Shown one piece after another: positions 17,223 to 26,243 of a stretch of DNA of 64,000 nucleotides (positions are counted from its first letter, which is position 1; each line of letters starts with the position of its first letter). The notes beneath the pieces were generated by a model that was given only the letters and a program-made list of their open reading frames with translations, did no database searches and was not told the DNA's origin. This DNA comes from Paenibacillus sp. FSL M7-0420. Lineage in GTDB: Bacteria; Bacillota; Bacilli; Paenibacillales; Paenibacillaceae. The stretch is taken from the NCBI RefSeq assembly GCF_038002345.1, contig NZ_JBBOCJ010000001.1:5704001-5768000 (forward strand), read 5' to 3'. The translations under genes and the position numbers were made by a program.

Positions 17223-18407
17223 CTAATCAAATAGACTATTAAATAAAATATTCTGATAAGGCATAATAGCATCGACATTCCAATATGCCTGTATATAGTA
17301 TATATATTTAACTAAAATGCAAAGATAAATTAAAAAATTAAAAATTTGAGTGTAATTCTTTTTCCTTGATATTTGTGCAAAACTAGGGATCAAAAATATT
17401 TCTATTATTGAAAAGTATGATGAAATTCTTCCAAAAATATTAAAACTATAACTAAGTGGAGTAAGTAGAAAATCAAAGATTAGTATATTTATATATAGAT
17501 CGTTTGCTTTGTCTACCTTTGCAAGAGGTTTTCTTAAAATAAAAGCAATTAAAAGAAGGGGCGATTTAATAAGGTATAAACCAATTCCGTGAGAATTTTC
17601 ATTTAAAGTGTTATCATAATAAGAGTATTTAGTGTTTGAAAAGTATATATTAAAAATATCATTAAATTTATAAATAAATACTGCAATAATCAAAAAATAA
17701 ATAATATTTTTAAACTTAAAATTATTCTTGTTCCAAAAAAAATAAACAGGCCATACTATTAATGCAGTAAAATGAAATGAAGCTGCTAGTAAAACTAATG
17801 TAGTATATTTGAATATTTTCCTTTTCTCAATGTATGAATATGCATATATTATTATAGACACTGCTAAATATAATCGAACTAAATTAAAAGATTGAATAAA
17901 AAAACTAGAGCAATAAATCATTAATATTTGAGGAATACTAATGTTATCCTTTTTTTGTAATGCAGCAATTAATATGAAAACTATCGTTATTGTAGAACAA
18001 GTCACAAAAAGAAATTGTGCATTATTTGTAAAAAAACCAATGATTTTATTAAGCAAAAGATAGCCCGGCTCAACTTGATTTAAGGTAATAATATTTTTTA
18101 ACGAAAAAACCTTTAATTCACCAGATTGTACTGATTTAAAAATCTCTTCATAATTTGCAGTATCAATTCCTACTTTACCATTTGTAACTCGAAAGCCTGA
18201 TATAAAAACCAAAAGAAAAGCAATGCCAATAAAAAAAACTTTATTTATATTGTTTCCCTCATGTTGTTGAACACTTCTATTTAATCCTATAAGTCTCCTT
18301 GAGTTTTGTCCAATAAAAGCTAAAACGCCAGTGAAAAACATTACAAAAATATAGAAAAAAAATGTATAATAATCCCAGTAGCTATAGTTATACCACAAAT
18401 TGCTCAT
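17223..18407 (-). CDS. EpsG-family polysaccharide polymerase (Wzy-like)
   Basis: 394 residues with about ten transmembrane segments. G-I-D-T-A-N-Y-E-E-I-F and E-P-G-Y-L-L-L-N-K-I-I-G-F-F are characteristic of the EpsG family in Bacillota exopolysaccharide loci. It probably joins repeat units on the outer face of the membrane. Very AT-rich. Confidence 0.85.
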   Translation of the reverse strand: MSNLWYNYSYWDYYTFFFYIFVMFFTGVLAFIGQNSRRLIGLNRSVQQHEGNNINKVFFIGIAFLLVFISGFRVTNGKVGIDTANYEEIFKSVQSGELKVFSLKNIITLNQVEPGYLLLNKIIGFFTNNAQFLFVTCSTITIVFILIAALQKKDNISIPQILMIYCSSFFIQSFNLVRLYLAVSIIIYAYSYIEKRKIFKYTTLVLLAASFHFTALIVWPVYFFWNKNNFKFKNIIYFLIIAVFIYKFNDIFNIYFSNTKYSYYDNTLNENSHGIGLYLIKSPLLLIAFILRKPLAKVDKANDLYINILIFDFLLTPLSYSFNIFGRISSYFSIIEIFLIPSFAQISRKKNYTQIFNFLIYLCILVKYIYYIQAYWNVDAIMPYQNILFNSLFD

Positions 18408-18474
18408 TATTCAGAACTCCATTTCTTAATTTCCAATAAAAATATGATTTAGCACAAAAAAGCACAAAGAAAAA

Positions 18475-19572
18475 TCAGATATCAATATAATATAATTCCA
18501 TTTTTCGCGCTTCCTGTTCAATATCATAACCCTCTTTTTTCAATTCCTCGTAAGTGCTCTCTCGACTATAACTTCTAGTTAACTCAAGGATTTTAAAAGC
18601 CCATTTTTCATAAGTCTCTTTCAGAGAAATATAATCAACTAAATCAGTAACTTTTACTTCCCTAGTAACTGTATCTGATACTACACACTTCAAACCGGCC
18701 GCCTGGGCTTCAACAATGACTACAGGTAGACCTTCATATATAGAGGGTAATAAAAAAACATCCATTGCTTGCAAGACATTATTAATATCATTACGAATTC
18801 CTAAAAACTTAACCGCTTCTGTTAATTGAAGTCTTTCAACTTGAAGCATTAATTCCTTTTCTAGATCTCCTCTTCCCACCAAAAGTAACACTGCATTTTT
18901 ATTTTTTTTATATATTTCATTGAAAACTTCTATCAAAAATTTATGATTTTTTTGGTGAGTTAATCTTCCTACAGTTCCTATCACAAATTTATCTTCAATG
19001 TTAAGTTCTCTTCTCAATTTATCTCTTGTCGCTCTATTAAAAATAAATTTTTTTAGATCTATTGAATTCTTCATTACAAATAGTTTATTATTTTCAACAA
19101 TCCGTTTTCCCCATAAGTAATTACCAGCATCAACTCCACATGCAAAAAAATCAGTTGTGTACCTTTTTAAAAAAGGAGAAAATAGTAAATTCATTATTTT
19201 TTGTAACTTGTTATTCTCCGCTGAAGTTGTATGACTATGAGTTATTCTTTTTTTCACATTGAATTTTTTAGCATAATACATAGGAAATACAGATACTATT
19301 CCCTGATGAGAGTGAACCACATCATAATTACCATTTGAGATAACCTTTTTCATCAAACTTAAATTTTTCTTCATATCCTGCCGTTTTGTTGGTATATGAT
19401 AAACTTTTGAATTCATTTGTTTAAAATCCAATTCCAAACTACCAATAAATTCACCATGAACAATAAAATCAAACCTAATTTCTTCTCTACTCATATTCTT
19501 ATAATAACTTAAAAGTAAATTTTCTATTCCACCTGAATCTAAAAAAGGAACGATATGTAGAACCTTTATCAT
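18475..19572 (-). CDS. Glycosyltransferase family 4 (EpsF-like)
   Basis: 365 residues, GT-B fold. The start H-I-V-P-F-L-D-S-G-G-I-E-N binds acceptor; I-G-T-V-G-R-L-T-H-Q-K-N-H opens the donor domain; P-S-I-Y-E-G-L-P-V-V-I-V-E-A-Q-A-A-G carries the E-x7-E catalytic pair. It adds a sugar with retention of configuration to the lipid-linked repeat unit at the inner membrane face. AGGAGA ribosome site; 66 bases before the polymerase gene. Confidence 0.9.
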   Translation of the reverse strand: MIKVLHIVPFLDSGGIENLLLSYYKNMSREEIRFDFIVHGEFIGSLELDFKQMNSKVYHIPTKRQDMKKNLSLMKKVISNGNYDVVHSHQGIVSVFPMYYAKKFNVKKRITHSHTTSAENNKLQKIMNLLFSPFLKRYTTDFFACGVDAGNYLWGKRIVENNKLFVMKNSIDLKKFIFNRATRDKLRRELNIEDKFVIGTVGRLTHQKNHKFLIEVFNEIYKKNKNAVLLLVGRGDLEKELMLQVERLQLTEAVKFLGIRNDINNVLQAMDVFLLPSIYEGLPVVIVEAQAAGLKCVVSDTVTREVKVTDLVDYISLKETYEKWAFKILELTRSYSRESTYEELKKEGYDIEQEARKMELYYIDI

Positions 19573-19645
19573 TTTATTCTCCTATCATGTAACATCTCTT
19601 TAATTTAACATGCTGTTTTCGAAATACATAATAACACTAAATTTA

Positions 19646-20443
19646 TTATATTTTTCTGATTTTTGTTAATAAAATCCTTCTGAAATATTTGCCCCAATAG
19701 AATAGTTTCAAAAACAAATAAAAATGCTTATTAATCAAAGAGTTTTCCATAAGTTCTCTAATATTTTTTAAATTCCCTAAATGCATCTCTCTTAAGTTTG
19801 CCGATAATCCACTAAAACCGAAGGCAGGCTTACCTCCTCCGTAAGAGAGCATTTGAATAGGGTAATGATAGTAATTATAAGCGGCACAAATTTTCAGAAA
19901 GTAATTTCCGTCCTCTGCATATTGTTGTTTTTCGTCATATCCTCCAATTTCCTCAAAAATAGACCTTTTAAAAATGGCAGCAGAAGTTTGTGGAAACATC
20001 TTTAAACAAATATCCTTGATACTAGCTTTATAAAGGCCTTTAACTCTTTTGAATAATATTTGCAATCCCCTATCATCAATATCACCACCTAGAAAATCTA
20101 TTTTTGGATTTAATTTTATAATATCAATTTGCATTTGAATTTTATTAGGCAACCAATCATCGTCTGAGTCTAATAAAGCTATCCAATGCCCTTTTGCCAG
20201 TTTCATACCGTTATTTCTTGCTACAGAAACTCCACTATTGGATTGATCAATTATTTTTATAGGCATAAAACTATTAGCTTCATAATATTTTTCTACAATG
20301 CTCAGTGAATTATCTAAGGAACCGTCATTAACAACTATTATTTCAAAAATTTCATTAAATGCTGTTTGATTTTTCACAGAATCTAAAGTGTTTATTATGG
20401 TTTTGCTACTATTATACATGGGTATTATTACTGATATATTCAT
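19646..20443 (-). CDS. Glycosyltransferase family 2
   Basis: 265 residues, GT-A fold. I-I-P-M-Y-N-S-S at the start, V-V-N-D-G-S near 37-42, and the D-S-D-D-D-W metal-binding motif at 92-97. An inverting enzyme that adds one sugar of the repeat unit. AAAGGTGG ribosome site. A 220-base gap with nothing recognisable separates it from the acetyltransferase upstream. Confidence 0.9.
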   Translation of the reverse strand: MNISVIIPMYNSSKTIINTLDSVKNQTAFNEIFEIIVVNDGSLDNSLSIVEKYYEANSFMPIKIIDQSNSGVSVARNNGMKLAKGHWIALLDSDDDWLPNKIQMQIDIIKLNPKIDFLGGDIDDRGLQILFKRVKGLYKASIKDICLKMFPQTSAAIFKRSIFEEIGGYDEKQQYAEDGNYFLKICAAYNYYHYPIQMLSYGGGKPAFGFSGLSANLREMHLGNLKNIRELMENSLINKHFYLFLKLFYWGKYFRRILLTKIRKI

Positions 20444-20666
20444 ACATCCACCTTTTATAAATTAAATTGTGAAAGCAATAAAAACCGGAATAAGCAATCC
20501 TTTAATTAAATTTCTTCTCAATTCCACTAAATTATTCAATAAACTTATTATTATTATTCATAAATTGATATAAATTTCACACTCCACATAAAATGTTTCA
20601 CTTTTCAATAAGTACTCATATGTTTTTTGAATTTGATAATTCTATTTGTGGTATTATATATGCATC

Positions 20667-21284
20667 TTAGTTTTCATTTATTACATTTTCAACTTTTCTC
20701 CATTCGCTAAATGAATCATCCCACATTTTAATAATTTTTGCTGGTGTACCAGCAACAATACAATTATTAGGTATATCTCTGTTAACCACAGAATTTGCTC
20801 CAATAATACAGCCGTCGCCAACACTTACTCCAAGAAGTATACAAACATTTTCACCAATCCAAACGTTATTCCCAATTTCAATTGGCTTTGTATACAACTG
20901 TCTGTGATCTGGTGGAATATGGGGTCCAGAATTCAAATCCCTAATAGAATAATTCCCATGATTCGTATCACTAATAAATACCTTTGAAGCTATTAAGCAG
21001 TTATTACCAATTACTACTTTTTCACTTGCAACTATATGAACATGATCACCAATTTTACAATTTTCCCCTATAATAAGTTTCTTCGATCTTTTATCATGTT
21101 CTTCACCTAACAAATCAAATCTGCACATATATCCTGTAGTAAGCCCCCGAGCAAATTGTAGTCTTGATTTACCCCGACAATAAAACGGTTGTCTAATCAA
21201 TCGAGCTCCATTATAAAATAATTTAGTACATATCAAAGCGAAGGCAGTTGACAAACTCTCAGATAATGAGTACATATTTTTCAT
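20667..21284 (-). CDS. Hexapeptide-repeat acyltransferase (WcaF/CatB-like)
   Basis: 205 residues with left-handed beta-helix repeats (I-G-E-N-C-K, I-G-D-H-V-H, I-G-N-N-C-L, I-G-N-N-V-W, I-G-E-N-V-C, I-G-A-N-S-V) at about 70-185, an active-site D-T-N-H-G near 108, and the C-terminal V-A-G-T-P-A-K motif. It probably O- or N-acetylates a sugar of the polysaccharide using acetyl-CoA. GGAGG ribosome site 6 bases before the ATG. Confidence 0.88.
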   Translation of the reverse strand: MKNMYSLSESLSTAFALICTKLFYNGARLIRQPFYCRGKSRLQFARGLTTGYMCRFDLLGEEHDKRSKKLIIGENCKIGDHVHIVASEKVVIGNNCLIASKVFISDTNHGNYSIRDLNSGPHIPPDHRQLYTKPIEIGNNVWIGENVCILLGVSVGDGCIIGANSVVNRDIPNNCIVAGTPAKIIKMWDDSFSEWRKVENVINEN

Positions 21285-21304
21285 AGACTACCTCCATCAG
21301 TCTT

Positions 21305-22330
21305 CTATAGCCCTACTATAAAATATCTTTTACTATTTTCATCCGAAATAATTGTTTCTAACCAACTATGTAGACTGTATTTTATATAGATCTGTTCATC
21401 AATTGGTTCATACTCCTGCTTCAAAAAATTTTCTATAGTGTTCAAATTATATTCTTCCAATACCAGAATGTTGTTTTCATTATAAAAGTCATACTTTTTA
21501 ACATTCGTATTTGTTGTAATCATTTTCCTTTTTGCACCAAGTGTTTCAATTGTTCTCATCGTTAAACCACTTTGTTGATTATGTTGGATATCAAATACTG
21601 TATTTGATTTCTTTAAAATTTCTAGATTCTCCTTTTCCGACAATGGTATGAACTTAAATTCAATACTTTTAGAACCTTTAAATGCAGATAAACAAGCTTT
21701 ATTATAAATATATTGAAATTTGTTCAAGAATAAATATGAGAAGATACGGACACCTTTAGACTCTAATCGCGGAAATAAATCCTTCAATATAACGTAACGA
21801 TTTGGGTGGGCAGTACATACACTCACGATATCGTATTGCCTTTCACTGACGACTTCCCTGCCTACATTCTCATATGTCTTACAGTAGAATAGTGGCAAGA
21901 AACTTAATCCTTTAAAATTGTCACAATCATCAGAGTCAAAAGAATACGCTCGATCAAAGAGAGGTATCAGATCTTTACTATTAGGATAGAGTGTTAATGA
22001 GTCCCACATATACAAAACAAATCTCGCATTTTTATGAATGTCTTTTAATTTTAGAATCATCATTGGTGTAAAGACCTTACAATTAACGATAAATACAATG
22101 TCGTAGCTTTTGTTTTGGGTCTCAGTCATGATTTTTTCAAAATATTTTTGAATGAAATAGTTCATCAAACTTCTTTTGATTTTAATTAACCCTTTCGTTA
22201 AAGCACCCTCACTGGGCCTGTCATTATAATAATCAACAGAGCATCCTTGTTCCTCGAACTCCGTTATAATTTGTTTGTAATATCCAAAAAATGGGGTTCC
22301 AATATATAGAACATTCTTATTATTTCTCAT
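21305..22330 (-). CDS. CgeB-like glycosyltransferase
   Basis: 341 residues. G-T-P-F-F-G-Y-Y-K-Q near the start and S-G-L-T-M-R-T-I-E-T-L-G-A-K-R-K-M-I-T-T-N in the C-terminal half resemble the CgeB/Glyco_trans_1_2 group, GT-B proteins with a weak E-x7-E motif. Such proteins occur in spore-coat and capsule loci. The sugar is unknown. It lies 6 bases behind the SDR gene upstream. Confidence 0.7.
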   Translation of the reverse strand: MRNNKNVLYIGTPFFGYYKQIITEFEEQGCSVDYYNDRPSEGALTKGLIKIKRSLMNYFIQKYFEKIMTETQNKSYDIVFIVNCKVFTPMMILKLKDIHKNARFVLYMWDSLTLYPNSKDLIPLFDRAYSFDSDDCDNFKGLSFLPLFYCKTYENVGREVVSERQYDIVSVCTAHPNRYVILKDLFPRLESKGVRIFSYLFLNKFQYIYNKACLSAFKGSKSIEFKFIPLSEKENLEILKKSNTVFDIQHNQQSGLTMRTIETLGAKRKMITTNTNVKKYDFYNENNILVLEEYNLNTIENFLKQEYEPIDEQIYIKYSLHSWLETIISDENSKRYFIVGL

Positions 22331-22336
22331 CTGAGT

Positions 22337-23497
22337 CTAAACCTCAACTTGAACCAACATTCCTGTTGACTTCATTTCCTCAATTGAAAATTCAAAAAGA
22401 TCATTAGATTTCTCAAGCTTATTATCTTTTTCTTGCCCTTTAACCCATGCAGTGAATTCTTTCATCCCCTCTTCAAATGTATATGAAGGTTTAAAACCAG
22501 TAAGTTGTTGTGCCCTGCTAATATCAGCAATATTATGTCTTATATCACCAATTCGGAAGTCACCTGAGATCTTTATCTCTGAATTAGACTCATATAAGTA
22601 CTTCAACGTTTCTGCAACTTGGATTACAGAAATATTCTCACCACTACCAACATTAATATATTGATTATTAGTTAACTCATTCTCAAGTGCATCACATGTA
22701 ATTGCAGCTACATCGCTAACGTGGATAAAATCTCTGCTTTCGTTACCATCCTCAAAGATATTAATCTTCTGATTCTGTAACAATAACTTTGAGAAGATTG
22801 AAAGGATACCTGTATAGGGGTTAGTAAGAGATTGTCCTGCTCCATAAACGTTTTGATATCTAAAGATTGTGAATGGAATATTCATTGTTGGACACATAAC
22901 TTCTAACATTTTTTCTTGCGCAAGTTTTGTATAAGCATAATAGGAAATTGGAGATAAAGAACAATCCTCAGATGTTTTGCTTAATTCAACTTCCCTTCCA
23001 CAAAGAGGACACTTCACTTCAAAGTCCAAACTCACCATATTATCAACATGTCTTGATTTTGGTACAACACTACCATGTTCTTTGCACTTGTACATACCTT
23101 CACCATATACGGAACGAGATGAAGATAGGATGATTTTCTTAATAGGTAACTTATTTTTCAAGATAGCTTCAAATAGATTGGACGTTCCCATGATATTGAC
23201 ATCGGTATATCTATTAATTTGATACATAGATTGCCCTGTACCTGTTTCCGCAGCAAGATGTATTATATAATCGACTTTTTCCAATGCTAACAATATATCT
23301 TCATAGTTACGCACATCGCCCTTAATCACCTTACATTTGCCTTTAATATTTTCATATAAAAACGATTCTTCGTAGTGTTCACCATGAATTTGTGGTGAAA
23401 AGTTATCCAGAACCACAATATCATACTCGCTATAAAGTCTGTCAATAATTCTACTTCCTATAAAACCTGCCCCACCTGTAATAAGTAACTTTTTCAT
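22337..23497 (-). CDS. SDR nucleotide-sugar epimerase with zinc-ribbon insert
   Basis: 386 residues, extended SDR. G-G-A-G-F-I-G at 8-14; catalytic Tyr187 and Lys191. Between strand 5 and the active-site helix is an insertion of about 45 residues with Cys138, His141, Cys163 and Cys166 spaced as a treble-clef or zinc-ribbon-like site. From memory, enzymes annotated as dTDP-L-rhamnose 4-epimerase carry a similar C-P-x-C-G insert, which would fit the rfb genes nearby and would give dTDP-6-deoxy-L-talose. This is an inference. GGGAG ribosome site. Confidence 0.8.
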   Translation of the reverse strand: MKKLLITGGAGFIGSRIIDRLYSEYDIVVLDNFSPQIHGEHYEESFLYENIKGKCKVIKGDVRNYEDILLALEKVDYIIHLAAETGTGQSMYQINRYTDVNIMGTSNLFEAILKNKLPIKKIILSSSRSVYGEGMYKCKEHGSVVPKSRHVDNMVSLDFEVKCPLCGREVELSKTSEDCSLSPISYYAYTKLAQEKMLEVMCPTMNIPFTIFRYQNVYGAGQSLTNPYTGILSIFSKLLLQNQKINIFEDGNESRDFIHVSDVAAITCDALENELTNNQYINVGSGENISVIQVAETLKYLYESNSEIKISGDFRIGDIRHNIADISRAQQLTGFKPSYTFEEGMKEFTAWVKGQEKDNKLEKSNDLFEFSIEEMKSTGMLVQVEV

Positions 23498-23518
23498 AAA
23501 TAATTACTCCCCTCAATA

Positions 23519-24406
23519 TTATCTACGTTTATATTGTTCTACCTCTATTTCAATCCCTTCACTAAAGGGCATTGGATTAAAGCCAAAATCTTTACTCGCA
23601 TCCTCGTGAGAATAGCTCCTATTCTCTCCCATTCTTTGGACTCTTTCTATATAATTAATTCTTCCTAAGCTAACAAATTTTAGAGCATTAGCTAAAAATA
23701 CACCAATTACAAGAGGGACACTAATAAATACTGTCTTTTTATTGATTTTTTTGCTAATAAGCTTCAACCCATCAACCAATTTGATTGGTTTTTCGCCTGA
23801 CAATATGTATTCTTTTTTCACAAGATCATTGGGTATACACAACACTTGGTAATATGCTTTACCAAGATCTCTTGCATTAACAGGTTGAATCAAGCTGTAC
23901 CCTTTATCAATTACCGGAAATACCCTCAATTTATCAACCATTTTTATAAACTTACTAATATTAAGATCACATATATCCCCATAAATCATAGTAGGTCTTA
24001 ATATAGTTATACTAATTTTTTTACTCCTATTTACAATATTTTCAATTTTAGCTTCAATATTTTTATATTCCTCTGAAGCCGATTTGAATTTCGAATAAAT
24101 TCCTGTTGTATGCACCAATATAGCTCGGTCTATACCATTGTTTGCTGCAACCTCCATAAGAGCTAGAGATTTTTGAATACCAGCAATATGCATTACTGTA
24201 TCTACATCTTTCATACAAGAATCTAGGAAATCTATATCTGTTATATCTCCTATAACTTTCTCTATCTTCAAACCGCTGGAATCTAGCAAACTTGTATCAG
24301 AGTTTTCACGAATAACACAACGGATGGTATCTTCATAATTATTATTAATCAATTCCTTTAGAAAAAATCCCCCTGTATGACCAGTAATTCCTGTAACTAA
24401 CAACAA
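23519..24406 (-). CDS. Atypical SDR epimerase/dehydratase-like protein
   Basis: About 295 residues, Rossmann fold with G-I-T-G-H-T-G-G and the late R-P-T-M-I-Y-G-D motif of extended SDRs. The Tyr of the active site is followed by Glu rather than Lys at +4 (Y-K-N-I-E), so the canonical Y-x3-K is not kept. It may be an atypical SDR with another chemistry. A TTG at 24406 (M-L-L-V-T-G) is 8 bases behind GAGAGGTG; an alternative GTG at 24424 has no properly spaced ribosome site. Confidence 0.75.
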   Translation of the reverse strand: MLLVTGITGHTGGFFLKELINNNYEDTIRCVIRENSDTSLLDSSGLKIEKVIGDITDIDFLDSCMKDVDTVMHIAGIQKSLALMEVAANNGIDRAILVHTTGIYSKFKSASEEYKNIEAKIENIVNRSKKISITILRPTMIYGDICDLNISKFIKMVDKLRVFPVIDKGYSLIQPVNARDLGKAYYQVLCIPNDLVKKEYILSGEKPIKLVDGLKLISKKINKKTVFISVPLVIGVFLANALKFVSLGRINYIERVQRMGENRSYSHEDASKDFGFNPMPFSEGIEIEVEQYKRR

Positions 24407-24468
24407 TGGACTAACACCTCTCACCCTTTATTATCTTCGAAGGAGGATATTATTCCTCAGGAACCTAG

Positions 24469-25083
24469 TCACATGTCTTTACTTTTTAAGGTTCCAGTTC
24501 CTCCCTCAATAACACCTTCACTCTTTAAAACAATTAAAACTGTTATAAAAAAACACTTCACATCAGTTAAGAGTCCTATTTTCTGAACATACTCTCCATC
24601 TAATTGAGCTTTATAAGTTACCTCTAACTCATCCCGCCCATTAACCTGTGCCCACCCAGTAAGCCCCGGCTTAATATCGTTTGCCCCATACTTATCTCGC
24701 TCCGCGATCAAATCATGCTGGTTCCACAACGCAGGGCGCGGACCTACTATGCTCATGTCACCCTTAAGAATATTAATAATCTGAGGAAGCTCATCAAGAC
24801 TTGTCTTCCTGAGGAATTTGCCTACTTTGGTAATGAAGAAGTCAGGATCTTGCAGCAGATGTGTAGGCATATCGCTTGGTGTATCTGTACGCATGGTCCT
24901 GAACTTGAGAATATAGAATTCTTTTTTATTCCTGGCTAACCGCTTTTGCCGAAATAGAACAGGACCTTTAGATGTAGACTTGATCACCACGGCGATAATC
25001 AAGAAAAGAGGCCATAACAGGAGCATTCCAATTAGAGCCAATATGAAATCTAAAGTTTGTTTGACGATAATATAAGGCTTCAT
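24469..25083 (-). CDS. Priming sugar-phosphate transferase (EpsL/WcaJ-type)
   Basis: 204 residues: one hydrophobic hairpin at about 10-35, then the polyprenyl-phosphate sugar-1-phosphate transferase domain, with F-R-Q-K-R, L-K-F-R-T-M, S-L-D-E-L-P-Q and G-P-R-P motifs. It starts each repeat unit by loading the first sugar phosphate onto undecaprenyl phosphate. This is the short monotopic form, lacking the WcaJ N-terminal membrane domain. AAGGTG ribosome site. It is the first gene of the AT-rich glycosyltransferase block. Confidence 0.93.
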   Translation of the reverse strand: MKPYIIVKQTLDFILALIGMLLLWPLFLIIAVVIKSTSKGPVLFRQKRLARNKKEFYILKFRTMRTDTPSDMPTHLLQDPDFFITKVGKFLRKTSLDELPQIINILKGDMSIVGPRPALWNQHDLIAERDKYGANDIKPGLTGWAQVNGRDELEVTYKAQLDGEYVQKIGLLTDVKCFFITVLIVLKSEGVIEGGTGTLKSKDM

Positions 25084-25108
25084 ACGCTCACCTTGTCCTT
25101 GGGATACT

Positions 25109-25158
25109 ATGGTTTACAGCTACGGTTAAATAGAATGCATCCTACAACTGTAAACCAT
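25109..25158 (-). promoter_or_regulatory. Perfect 11-bp inverted repeat before the priming transferase
   Basis: ATGGTTTACAG at 25109-25119 pairs with CTGTAAACCAT at 25148-25158 across a 28-base loop. No T-run follows in either direction, so it is not a normal terminator. It lies between the copper-amine-oxidase-like gene and the priming transferase (25 bases before its start) and could tune expression or protect the transcript. Confidence 0.45.
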
Positions 25159-25191
25159 GTTTGTTCTGATATTGATACTTTTTCAAACCTA

Positions 25192-26241
25192 TTATTTTCC
25201 CATACCCTCTGCTATAGCTCTTCCCTTATCCAGGTCAGCCTCAAAGGCCGCTCTATACTGAGCAATAATAGCCGTGCTATATCCATTAGTGTTTAGTTTT
25301 TGTTCAGCGTCAGCGATTATACTGTTAAATGAGGCTTTAAAAGAGGCTAGTTGCTCTAACCCTTTGGCCTTGATACTTTGCTTGGTTGCAGCATCTGTAG
25401 CACCCACATATTCAAAGGCTATTCCTAACAATGTAGATGTACTCTGCGACTGTAGCGCGCTCAGCTTCGCTTCGGTCTCACTGGTAATACTCTCGTAAGA
25501 AACCTTACCGGACCCTGTTCCTGCCGATCCTGAACCGCCGGCTGCTCCACCTGGTTCAACCGCAGGGGTTGCTACTGGTACGGGTGTCGGGCTTGCAGAT
25601 GGACTAATTCCCTTGTCGGTTGGTTTCGCCGAAGCCGTATTTTCGTAGTTCTTAGAATTTGCAGTAATGGTCTTTGTTTCTGGATTCCAGCTAATGGAAT
25701 TTCCTGCAGATTCCGATAAGAATCTTAGAGGGACATAGATCGAGCCGTTCAACAGATAACTGGACTGGCCTTGGGGCAACGCCTTGGTGCTCCCGCTAAA
25801 TACATAACTTGCATTAACGTTGTTCAGCGTAATACTCTTGGCTGCAAAAGAAGGACTGGAAGTCGCATTCATCAAGTACTCCTTAATGACTACCATCTCT
25901 GAACTGCTTGGCTCAGCTACGGTTACCTTCAGGTTCTTGGCATCCCAGCTTACGCTCTTCTGCAGGGCATACGACATGAAGCGTAAAGGGACATAGGTAG
26001 TGTTATTGTACATGAACACATGTTGTCCGGCTGGCGGCTGTAGTGCTACACCGTCGAATAGCATGGTCACATCCACATTCTGTACTTTAATGGAATTGGA
26101 TGCTTTGATTGGCGCTGCTGTTGCAGTTGCTACAGGGGTAGCTGCTGCTACGGTGGTAACCGGAGCCGATGCTGTCAGGGGCTCACAGCCCATTAAGGCT
26201 ACGCTCAGAAGTGCTGCTGCAGGAATCTTGATCTTGAACAT
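25192..26241 (-). CDS. Lipoprotein with two copper-amine-oxidase-N-like domains
   Basis: 349 residues. A lipoprotein signal (A-L-M-G-C, lipidated Cys19), two copper-amine-oxidase-N-like modules at about 50-110 and 130-195 (each ends Y-V-P-L-R-F-x-S-x-A-x-x-x-x-x-W), a Pro/Ser-rich linker and an alpha-helical C terminus. These modules are abundant in Paenibacillus surface proteins and are unrelated to oxidase catalysis; they probably bind the wall or glycan. In this locus it may help polymer export or attachment. It begins 2 bases after the preceding gene. Confidence 0.8.
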   Translation of the reverse strand: MFKIKIPAAALLSVALMGCEPLTASAPVTTVAAATPVATATAAPIKASNSIKVQNVDVTMLFDGVALQPPAGQHVFMYNNTTYVPLRFMSYALQKSVSWDAKNLKVTVAEPSSSEMVVIKEYLMNATSSPSFAAKSITLNNVNASYVFSGSTKALPQGQSSYLLNGSIYVPLRFLSESAGNSISWNPETKTITANSKNYENTASAKPTDKGISPSASPTPVPVATPAVEPGGAAGGSGSAGTGSGKVSYESITSETEAKLSALQSQSTSTLLGIAFEYVGATDAATKQSIKAKGLEQLASFKASFNSIIADAEQKLNTNGYSTAIIAQYRAAFEADLDKGRAIAEGMGK

Positions 26242-26243
26242 GC

